Positions 1-5,124 of a DNA stretch of 7,440 nucleotides are shown one piece after another (the stretch's first letter is position 1; every line of letters starts with the position of its first letter). The position numbers and the translations under genes were made by a program. Source of the stretch: Spirochaetota bacterium (GTDB taxonomy: Bacteria > Spirochaetota > Spirochaetia > SZUA-6); the NCBI GenBank assembly GCA_003641675.1, contig QNBI01000085.1, positions 1 through 7,440 on the forward strand, written 5' to 3'. The notes beneath the pieces were generated by a model that was not told the DNA's origin, ran no database searches, and saw only the letters and a list, made by a program, of their open reading frames with translations.

Positions 1-466
1 TAACAAAGTCTGCTATTCTCTCTATTGCTGAATCTCCACCAACTGAGTATGGTATAAGATCTAAATCCATTGTCTTGGGTACATGAACACATTTGATCCC
101 ATTCTTACTTAAGTCCAAAACTACGCTACCAGTGTCATCACCACCACTAATAACCAAACCATCGAGTTTAAATTTTTCTAATCCTCTTTTTATTTTGTTA
201 TATTTTTCATCGTCATCTATTTTCGAAATTTTTACACGTGAATGCCCTGCTTCTGAACCAGCCACATTGATACTAAATGTATCTAATCGAGTATCAGTCA
301 ACTCTGTTAATAAATCTAAATCTTTCAAATTATAAAGTCCTGCGTAACCATTTGGTATTACGAAAGTTTTTATTTTATTTCGAATAGCCATTTTGGCTAC
401 ACCTTTAACAACAGCATTTAATCCACCACAATCCCCGCCACTGGTGATTATGCCAATATTTTTCAT
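1..466 (-). CDS. pfkA: 6-phosphofructokinase, probably pyrophosphate-dependent (N-terminal part, cut by window edge)
   Basis: Phosphorylates fructose 6-phosphate to fructose 1,6-bisphosphate in cytosolic glycolysis. Residues 1-155 are visible, starting MKNIGIITSGGDCGGLNA, the family's N-terminal phosphate-binding loop. Further landmarks are NGYAGL (39-44), GSEAGHSR (70-77, a variant of the usual GGTxLGxSR), GGDDT (108-112) and PKTMDLD (130-136), which holds the catalytic Asp134. Asp111 sits where ATP-dependent enzymes have Gly (GGDGS), and Lys131 is kept. In this family Asp plus Lys is the signature of PPi use, which would make the step reversible. The start is at the usual family position, but no Shine-Dalgarno sequence precedes it; the upstream stretch is A/T only apart from a few C's. 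Base composition is visibly more A+T-rich than the antiporter genes. Family assignment is firm; phosphoryl donor is inferred from two residues. Confidence 0.93.
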   Translation of the reverse strand, partial: MKNIGIITSGGDCGGLNAVVKGVAKMAIRNKIKTFVIPNGYAGLYNLKDLDLLTELTDTRLDTFSINVAGSEAGHSRVKISKIDDDEKYNKIKRGLEKFKLDGLVISGGDDTGSVVLDLSKNGIKCVHVPKTMDLDLIPYSVGGDSAIERIADFV

Positions 467-540
467 AGTTGTTTTATTAAATATTTAAATCTATATTGTA
501 TATTTAATTTCATTTTCAGTTCTGCCTGACCTGCAGTAAA

Positions 541-587
541 CCACTAAAGGGTTTATGACATCCTATTCCCTTCAGTGGTATAGGATG
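541..587 (-). repeat. Two interleaved inverted repeats (possible pseudoknot or alternative hairpins)
   Basis: 541-551 pairs with 568-578 (11 bp), and 559-566 pairs with 580-587 (8 bp, perfect). The arms interleave, so the stems are either mutually exclusive or form an H-type pseudoknot. Read as minus-strand RNA, the single non-Watson-Crick position of the longer stem (546/573) is a U.G wobble; on the plus strand it is an A.C mismatch. This favours a minus-strand transcript, the same direction as tRNA-Gln and the phosphofructokinase. The function is unknown. Confidence 0.6.
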
Positions 588-596
588 GATTTTCAT

Positions 597-643
597 CCCG
601 CCTGAGGCGAGTCTCCTCCTAAGGCGGGCAGGCGCCTTCGGCG
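597..643. repeat. GC-rich REP-like palindromic segment
   Basis: This GC-rich block stands out in AT-rich surroundings. 597-607 pairs with 618-628 (10 of 11 positions; mismatch at 604/621). Two smaller perfect palindromes have 3-nt loops: CGCC-TGA-GGCG at 599-609 and CGCC-TTC-GGCG at 633-643. Repeated GGCG/CGCC modules like these are typical of dispersed intergenic REP or MITE-like elements. It is not followed by a T-run in either direction, so it is not a standard intrinsic terminator. Confidence 0.65.
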
Positions 644-672
644 GAAAAGACTATACTTAATCTTTTTCAGTT

Positions 673-743
673 CTGCCGGACCTGGACTCGAACCAGGATA
701 CCAGGCTTCAAAGGCCTGTGTCCTACCATTAGACGATCCGGCA
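673..743 (-). tRNA. tRNA-Gln (anticodon UUG)
   Basis: The minus strand folds into a full cloverleaf of 71 nt. The acceptor stem TGCCGGA/TCCGGCA is perfect (7 bp). The D arm is GTCT-AATGGTA-GGAC. The anticodon arm is CAGGC-CTTTGAA-GCCTG with anticodon TTG, decoding CAA. The variable loop has 4 nt. The T arm is CCTGG-TTCGAGT-CCAGG. The U1-A72 first pair and G73 discriminator are classic tRNA-Gln identity features. CCA is not encoded, since AACTG follows, so it must be added enzymatically. A promoter lies about 70-97 bp upstream. The 3' end is duplicated at 513-533. Confidence 0.97.
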
Positions 744-812
744 GAGCTAAAAACGATTATTTATTTTACTATAAAAATGCCTAAATATTAAATAAGAGAA
801 GGTTATTAATAG

Positions 813-840
813 ATTTTAATCAAAATAACGATAATGTCAA
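813..840 (-). promoter_or_regulatory. Sigma70-type promoter for tRNA-Gln (and possibly the phosphofructokinase)
   Basis: On the minus strand a perfect -35 TTGACA (840-835) is followed after 16 bp by TAAAAT (818-813, 5 of 6 to consensus). Transcription would begin near 806 and enter tRNA-Gln at 743 after a short AT-rich leader. A second -10-like TATAGT lies at 773-768 but has no good -35. I see no strong terminator between the tRNA and the phosphofructokinase, so read-through is possible. Confidence 0.6.
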
Positions 841-847
841 TTATAAA

Positions 848-1078
848 TTATACACGTAGGTATCTACCGATAGCTATACTAGAACTTATTATACTTAAAA
901 TTATCACAAAAGCTAATTGCCAAGCAATAATTTGTAGTAAATTATCATTAAAATAGCTAACTAAGTCTAAATTATAACCTTCAAAAAAAGAGGCTTTTTT
1001 AATTCCGGAACTTGTAAAAGCAAGAAAAATATCATCTTTATATTCGTTTTTAAAAAGCTGTATAATGAGAAAATACAT
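848..1078 (-). CDS. Short PII-like protein, possibly C-terminally truncated
   Basis: This 76-residue protein is the third gene of the minus operon, 16 bp after the antiporter stop. It has the strongest Shine-Dalgarno in the window (AAGGAGGT, 1089-1082), which fixes the start. Residues 10-24 (KNEYKDDIFLAFTSS) line up with residues 172-185 (KREYWDDILQIFSS) of the EIIA-PII fusion protein. The later VIILSII (58-64) lines up with RIILAVV (222-228) at nearly the same spacing. This covers strand 1, helix 1, strand 2 and strand 3 of a PII-like ferredoxin fold. The protein then stops after about 12 residues, so helix 2 and strand 4 are missing; other frames downstream do not restore them. Alternatively, residues 50-70 are hydrophobic enough for a membrane segment. 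It may be a real small regulator of the antiporter or a decaying copy. Confidence 0.6.
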   Translation of the reverse strand: MYFLIIQLFKNEYKDDIFLAFTSSGIKKASFFEGYNLDLVSYFNDNLLQIIAWQLAFVIILSIISSSIAIGRYLRV

Positions 1079-1094
1079 CTTACCTCCTTAAAGG

Positions 1095-2306
1095 CTATTC
1101 CTTCATGTTGACTTCACCGGCCCGCCTTAATGTAAATTTTGTTAGCAGCGGACCGACAATTTCTGTAATTATAGTGGTAAACAAAAGCAGGTTTATAACC
1201 ATTGTAGCCATATCTATTCCCGGTTGTCCGTAGGCACCTCTTCCGAACTGTTTTTGTACGGCAAGAGATAGCGCAATGGCCACTCCCACCTGCGGCAGCA
1301 GGCTGAAACCAGTGAATTTCTTTACAACCTTAGGGGCGTTTGCTAAGAATGCTCCGATTGTTGCACCGCTAATTTTGCCTGCAAAACGTGCGCCTGTGTA
1401 TATGAGGCCTAAGACACCTATTTTGCCTATAAGCTTAATATTTAGGTGAGCGCCTGCAAACATAAAGAAAAGCGGCAGGAATATTGGTGAAAAATTCTCA
1501 ACGGTTTTTTGAGAACGGTTTGCAAGCATCGGATCTGTATTTACAAGTACAGCACCAAGGGTCATTACAGCTAAAAGTTCGGAAAGTTTAAAATATTCCG
1601 CTACGCCCATAACGAGGAGTATTGCAGCTGCTATTCCTATGGTAAGCTCATCTTTAAACCGGATTTTTCTAAATATGATATAGTAAAGAACGGCCGTAGC
1701 TCCGCCTAAGAGAAGAGACAGGGCAATTTTTATGACAGGGGTTATTATTAGTTTTGCAACGGACAGCTGAGTTCCTGTAAGAATACTCGTTGCGAAAAGC
1801 GATGCAAAAACATAGATGGTAAGCGCAAGGGCATCATCTATTCCTACGACTGCAAGCACTGTAGACGTTAAAGGACCCTTTGCCTTGTACTGCTGAATAA
1901 CATAAACTGTTGCGGCAGGAGCTGTTGCAGATGCAATGGATCCGAAAATAAGCGCTCTGTACAGGGCAGTCGGGTCTATAAGGTAAGTAACGAGAGTAAC
2001 AAAGGCAAAGGCGGTAAATGCCTCAAAAAAGGCTATAAAAAAAATGGCCTTACCTAATTTTGAAAGTGTTTCCCTGTTAAGCTCTGTCCCTATACTGAAT
2101 GCAATTATTCCCAGGGCAATATCGGATACGACACTGAAATTATTAATAACCTTCTGCGAGAGAAAGTTAAGCATGGAGTACCCTGCAAGTACTCCGACGA
2201 TAACATAGCCTGTTACAGCGGGTAGTTTAACCTTATCAACAAATTTTTTTGTGGCATAGACAACTATTAACGATACTGCAAGATATCCTAATGTACCAAA
2301 TTCCAT
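1095..2306 (-). CDS. CPA2-family cation/proton antiporter (Na_H_Exchanger domain)
   Basis: This 403-residue integral membrane protein has about 12 hydrophobic segments and is predicted to exchange Na+ or K+ for H+ across the inner membrane. Family signs are LPAVTGYVIVG (28-38), the DIALGIIAFSIGTEL stretch (62-76), ATAPAAT in the unwound helix (127-133) and the ion-binding pair Asp157-Asp158. Lys311 in GARFAGKISGA matches the helix-10 Lys of electrogenic NapA-type antiporters. It ends soon after the last helix, with no RCK/TrkA domain. It lies 76 bp after the EIIA gene and 16 bp before the small PII-like gene. The start ATG is preceded by an in-frame TAA and only a weak AACAGG ribosome-binding site; a better AGGAG lies 26 nt upstream. 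It is paralogous to the two plus-strand antiporters, sharing the (K/R)AGE(V/I)-type tail. Ion specificity cannot be read from the sequence. Confidence 0.93.
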   Translation of the reverse strand: MEFGTLGYLAVSLIVVYATKKFVDKVKLPAVTGYVIVGVLAGYSMLNFLSQKVINNFSVVSDIALGIIAFSIGTELNRETLSKLGKAIFFIAFFEAFTAFAFVTLVTYLIDPTALYRALIFGSIASATAPAATVYVIQQYKAKGPLTSTVLAVVGIDDALALTIYVFASLFATSILTGTQLSVAKLIITPVIKIALSLLLGGATAVLYYIIFRKIRFKDELTIGIAAAILLVMGVAEYFKLSELLAVMTLGAVLVNTDPMLANRSQKTVENFSPIFLPLFFMFAGAHLNIKLIGKIGVLGLIYTGARFAGKISGATIGAFLANAPKVVKKFTGFSLLPQVGVAIALSLAVQKQFGRGAYGQPGIDMATMVINLLLFTTIITEIVGPLLTKFTLRRAGEVNMKE

Positions 2307-2314
2307 TTTTTAAA

Positions 2315-2344
2315 CCTGTTTTAACTTATCTACTCCTGTTTTAA
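2315..2344. repeat. 10-bp direct repeat upstream of the first antiporter
   Basis: CCTGTTTTAA occurs at 2315-2324 and again at 2335-2344, exactly 20 bp apart (about two helical turns). In transcript sense each copy reads TTAAAACAGG. The distal copy continues into a good AGGAG motif; the proximal copy supplies the weak ribosome-binding site of the antiporter. It is either a small duplication or a paired binding site. Confidence 0.5.
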
Positions 2345-2382
2345 ATATACAGAGAAATAATCATGGACTAACTATTGTACTA

Positions 2383-2835
2383 TTAAAGACCTTTAAAAAT
2401 ATTAAAAACTTCCTCTGCAGTAGTGCATTCAATTATTTTTTGCCGCCTTTCGAGGTTTTTGATAATAAGGGTGAGTTTTGCAAGAAGCCTTAAATACTTC
2501 TCCTGCATATTATCCGGCCCTGCTATTAAAAAGATAATCTGAGCAGGTTTACTGTCCAGAGATTCCCAGTCAATGCCTGCTTTATGAATTCCTATTGTAA
2601 TAAAGAATTCGGCTATTTCAGGAACTTTTGCGTGCGGTATGGCAACACCAAACCCAATGCCTGTGCTCACAATAGCCTCGCGTTTTAACAGATCATCTTT
2701 GAGCTTTGCAGGGTTTTCCACCTTTCCGTCCGCTGCGGAAACTGCAACAAGCTCTTCTATGGCAGCCTCTTTAGTTGTGGATTCCATAAATTTAATTCTC
2801 TTTGTGCTGATATAATCTATAAGATTCATACTCAT
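2383..2835 (-). CDS. PTS EIIA domain protein (fructose/mannitol/PtsN type)
   Basis: This 150-residue cytosolic protein is one complete EIIA type-2 domain. His68 in GFGVAIPHAK is the phospho-acceptor site normally charged by HPr. The fold continues through IDWESLDSKPAQIIFLIAGP (88-107). The second His that usually precedes the last helices (EHL in relatives) is Tyr114 here (EKYLRLLAKL). No EIIB, EIIC, HPr or EI gene is nearby; the next gene is a cation antiporter. A regulatory role like that of PtsN, whose E. coli form acts on K+ transport systems, is therefore more likely than sugar uptake. The first ATG is preferred over the one at codon 3 because AGGAG stands 7 nt before it. It is the first gene of the minus operon, divergent from the EIIA-PII gene 155 bp away. 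Confidence 0.93.
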   Translation of the reverse strand: MSMNLIDYISTKRIKFMESTTKEAAIEELVAVSAADGKVENPAKLKDDLLKREAIVSTGIGFGVAIPHAKVPEIAEFFITIGIHKAGIDWESLDSKPAQIIFLIAGPDNMQEKYLRLLAKLTLIIKNLERRQKIIECTTAEEVFNIFKGL

Positions 2836-2893
2836 TAATTAACTCCTGTAATACTTTAACTGAATTTGCCAGCTTAATATTTGGTAAATAAAC

Positions 2894-2922
2894 AAGATAT
2901 AAATAATTTTTTTAAAAAACAA
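2894..2922 (-). promoter_or_regulatory. Weak candidate promoter for the minus-strand EIIA operon
   Basis: On the minus strand TTGTTT (2922-2917) and TATCTT (2899-2894) are 17 bp apart, each a partial match to the -35 and -10 consensus. They lie in a very A+T-rich stretch of the divergent intergenic region, where chance matches are common. Some promoter is needed here because the operon begins at 2835. Confidence 0.25.
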
Positions 2923-2927
2923 GCATA

Positions 2928-2956
2928 TTCTCTTTATTTATCTTTTATTGTATAAT
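2928..2956 (+). promoter_or_regulatory. Candidate promoter for the plus-strand EIIA-PII/antiporter operon
   Basis: A perfect -10 TATAAT (2951-2956) stands 17 bp after a poor -35 (TTCTCT, 2928-2933). Transcription would begin near 2963, giving a leader of about 28 nt that carries AAGGAG at 2979-2984, six nt before the ATG at 2991. The weak -35 is compatible with activator dependence, but no operator is evident. Confidence 0.5.
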
Positions 2957-2990
2957 AAAACATTCGATATAAATTTTCAAGGAGCGTCCC

Positions 2991-3800
2991 ATGGGATTAG
3001 TTGAAAGTTTCTGTTTGGAATGTATAGAACTTAAAGCCTCTGTAAAGGATAAAGCTGATGTTTTACATTTAATCAGTTCTCTGGCAGCAGGTTCGGAAGC
3101 TCTAAAGGGCATTGATAAGGGCACAGTATTTAATGCGTTAAAAGAAAGAGAGGAATTGGGAACAACGGCCTTCGGCAACTATATTGCAATTCCTCATTGC
3201 AGTATTAAAGGCATTAAAACGTTTATTGTCGGCGCAGTGACCGTTCCGGGAGGAGTGGATTTTAATTCTCTGGATAAAAAGCCGACTAAGCTCTTTGTAT
3301 TTATAGTAGGCCCGCCGGAGAATAAGAATGAACATATAAGACTCTTATCTGCAGTGTCTAAAATCTTAAGTTCTGCAGGTGCTTTGGATGAAATTCTTGC
3401 ATCGGAAAATCGAGATACCTTCAGGGAAAGGTTTTTACGGTACTACATGCCTCAGCCGGAAAAAAAAGAAAAGGACAAAGTGTTTTTCCATGTATTCGTC
3501 CAGAAGAGAGAATACTGGGATGATATTCTGCAGATCTTTTCCAGTGTAGAGGATAGCTATCTCACGGTAATTGAGACAAATAATGCAAGTTACTATCTTC
3601 AAAAGCTCCCGCTATTTTCTGAGTTCTGGACAGAGTCTAACAAGGGTTTCAGCAGGATTATTCTTGCAGTTGTGGATAAGGGTATGGGAAATGATATTAT
3701 TAGGCGGATCAATCTTTTAGTTGATAATTTGGATAATAAGACAGGAATTCTCGTTACTGTCCAGGAATTAACCTACACCGGCGGATCTCTGGATTTTTAA
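2991..3800 (+). CDS. PTS EIIA domain fused to a C-terminal PII-like domain
   Basis: This 269-residue cytosolic protein is first in the plus operon. Residues 1-152 form an EIIA type-2 domain with phospho-acceptor His69 (NYIAIPHCS) and a second His115 (NEHIRLLSAV). A Lys/Glu-rich linker (154-163) leads to residues 164-269. These read as a PII-like ferredoxin fold: strand FFHVFVQ, helix EYWDDILQIFSS, strand, a loop, strand SRIILAVVDKGM (221-232), helix DIIRRINLLVDNL, and a final strand with TGILVTVQELTYTGG (251-265). The same fold, shortened, is the separate gene at 848-1078. PII-like proteins commonly sense nucleotides or other small ligands and act on membrane transporters, so this protein may join PTS phosphorylation and ligand sensing to control the two antiporters that follow. 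The EIIA call is firm; the PII-like call rests on pattern and on the match to the small gene. AAGGAG precedes the start. Confidence 0.88.
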   Translation: MGLVESFCLECIELKASVKDKADVLHLISSLAAGSEALKGIDKGTVFNALKEREELGTTAFGNYIAIPHCSIKGIKTFIVGAVTVPGGVDFNSLDKKPTKLFVFIVGPPENKNEHIRLLSAVSKILSSAGALDEILASENRDTFRERFLRYYMPQPEKKEKDKVFFHVFVQKREYWDDILQIFSSVEDSYLTVIETNNASYYLQKLPLFSEFWTESNKGFSRIILAVVDKGMGNDIIRRINLLVDNLDNKTGILVTVQELTYTGGSLDF

Positions 3801-3841
3801 TTAGTAAATGGAATAAAAAAGGTCTTAATGGAGCTTAAAAT

Positions 3842-5095
3842 ATGGAACTAATACAGGCACTACAGAATTTTATTCAAGGGCTGCATTTACCTATTCTTCT
3901 TATCGTGGGTTTGCTAACCCTTCTTGCTTTTTACACAGGAAGGATTATGAAGTATGTACGCCTTCCTTCTATAATCGGATTTATGATCATGGGTGCATTA
4001 CTCGGACCTTCTGTGTTAAATCTCCTATCAGAAGATGTTCAAGGGCAGTTATCCTTTATAACAAATATTGCACTGGGCTTCGTTGCCTTGAGTATAGGGC
4101 TCGAGTTAAATATAGATTCCTTAAAGAAGCAGGGGTGGGGGATAATATTTATAATACTATCAGAGTCCTTCATGGCTTTCATTGTGGTAACGATAGGAAT
4201 ATTCTTGTTAACAGGAGATCTGCCTATGGCATTAATCTTCGGCGCTGTAGCTCCTGCCAGTGCGCCGGCAGGAACAGTTGCCGTGATACAGGAATATAAA
4301 GCAAGAGGCAGCCTCACAAAGGCCCTCTATGCTGTTGTAGGTTTCGATGACGGATTAGGCATAATCATATTCGGTTTTGCTGCTGCCTTTGCAAAGAGTA
4401 TTCTGGTTGCGGATATGGGAGGGCCAACGGCAGGATTTTGGGCTATGATGGCAGAACCCTTTAAGGAAGTTGTTTTAAGCCTTGCCATAGGGACTGTTAT
4501 AGCTCTGCTTTTTAGTCTGTTAATCAGGAAAGTAAAAAGCGGAAGGGATGTTTTTATTGTTACCTTTTCTACTGTTTTTATTGCAACAGGAATAGCGCAA
4601 ATATTTCATTTCTCACTTATTCTTACAAATATGATGATAGGTATAGTAGCGGTAAATACACAGCCGAATCAGGTTTATCAGAGCATTAGTGAGGAATTAA
4701 AGGAAGTTATGCCTTTAATATTTGTTCTTTTTTTCGGTCTTGCAGGAAGCCATCTGCATTTAAGTGCTCTGCCAGCTTTGGGGTTAATCGGGATTGTATA
4801 TTTTATCTGCAGGTCCACTGGCTTAATGTCCGGCGCATGGCTTGGGGCTGTTGCCGGAAAATCAGAAGAAAAAATACGCAAGTACCTCGGTCTGGGAATA
4901 CTTTCTCAGGCAGGAGTTGCAATTGGGCTTGCTTTAATAGTAAAGGATGAATTTACACATTACGGAGCATGGGGAGTAAAGATTGGAACGGCAGTAATAA
5001 CAACAATTACTGTAACATCAATATTTTTTGAAATACTGGGACCTATTACTACAAAAATAGCCCTGAGGAAAGCCGGTGAAATTCCGGAAGAATAG
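3842..5095 (+). CDS. CPA2-family cation/proton antiporter lacking the helix-10 Lys
   Basis: This 417-residue membrane protein is clearly paralogous to the other two antiporters, with about 12 membrane segments. Landmarks are LPSIIGFMIMGALLG (41-55), NIALGFVALSIGLEL (75-89), ASAPAGTVAVIQEYKARG (139-156) and the ion-binding pair Asp169-Asp170 (GFDDGLG). The helix-10 motif reads RSTGLMSGA (324-332): Leu328 stands where both paralogues have Lys. In NapA-type antiporters that Lys pairs with an Asp and bears on electrogenic transport, so coupling may differ here. There is no RCK domain; it ends RKAGEIPEE. GGAG (3830-3833) stands 8 nt before the ATG. The gene follows the EIIA-PII gene by 41 bp and precedes the third antiporter by 29 bp, so co-transcription is likely. 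The transported ion is unknown. Confidence 0.92.
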   Translation: MELIQALQNFIQGLHLPILLIVGLLTLLAFYTGRIMKYVRLPSIIGFMIMGALLGPSVLNLLSEDVQGQLSFITNIALGFVALSIGLELNIDSLKKQGWGIIFIILSESFMAFIVVTIGIFLLTGDLPMALIFGAVAPASAPAGTVAVIQEYKARGSLTKALYAVVGFDDGLGIIIFGFAAAFAKSILVADMGGPTAGFWAMMAEPFKEVVLSLAIGTVIALLFSLLIRKVKSGRDVFIVTFSTVFIATGIAQIFHFSLILTNMMIGIVAVNTQPNQVYQSISEELKEVMPLIFVLFFGLAGSHLHLSALPALGLIGIVYFICRSTGLMSGAWLGAVAGKSEEKIRKYLGLGILSQAGVAIGLALIVKDEFTHYGAWGVKIGTAVITTITVTSIFFEILGPITTKIALRKAGEIPEE

Positions 5096-5124
5096 CTAAA
5101 GTTTAAACATAAAAGGCGGACTTT

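Larger units (their letters stand above)
513..684. repeat. Imperfect 21-bp direct repeat (513-533 and 664-684) bounding a ~150-bp element
   Basis: The two copies match at 20 of 21 positions (T527 against G678) and lie exactly 151 bp apart. The right copy covers the last 12 nt of tRNA-Gln (673-684: discriminator, 3' acceptor strand and start of the T-stem) plus 9 nt of flank. The left copy is an isolated tRNA-tail duplicate with no tRNA body next to it. The DNA between copies is rich in inverted repeats and has no convincing gene. This looks like an integration or duplication scar at a tRNA 3' end, or a small repeat element whose terminus resembles the tRNA tail. Confidence 0.8.

Noticed and set aside
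93..335. 80-codon plus-strand open frame opposite the phosphofructokinase
   Set aside because: It lies wholly antisense to a well-supported enzyme gene and has low-complexity Ser/Leu/Phe-rich content with no family resemblance.
513..536. Second, degenerate tRNA gene
   Set aside because: Only 12 nt of tRNA tail are present; the adjoining sequence on either side does not form D, anticodon or T arms.
516..596. 26-codon minus-strand reading frame within the hairpin element
   Set aside because: It runs from an ATG at 596 to a TGA at 516, but the only AGGAGG-like motif is about 16 nt before the start, and the frame coincides with the inverted repeats and the tRNA-tail copy. It is best explained as repeat sequence.
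597..643. Intrinsic terminator for tRNA-Gln
   Set aside because: The stems are strong but no run of T follows in the direction of transcription. A repeat element fits better.
2945..3335. Overlapping minus-strand open frames (2945-3178 and 3138-3335) opposite the EIIA-PII gene
   Set aside because: Both are antisense shadows of a gene with clear EIIA motifs and a good ribosome-binding site.
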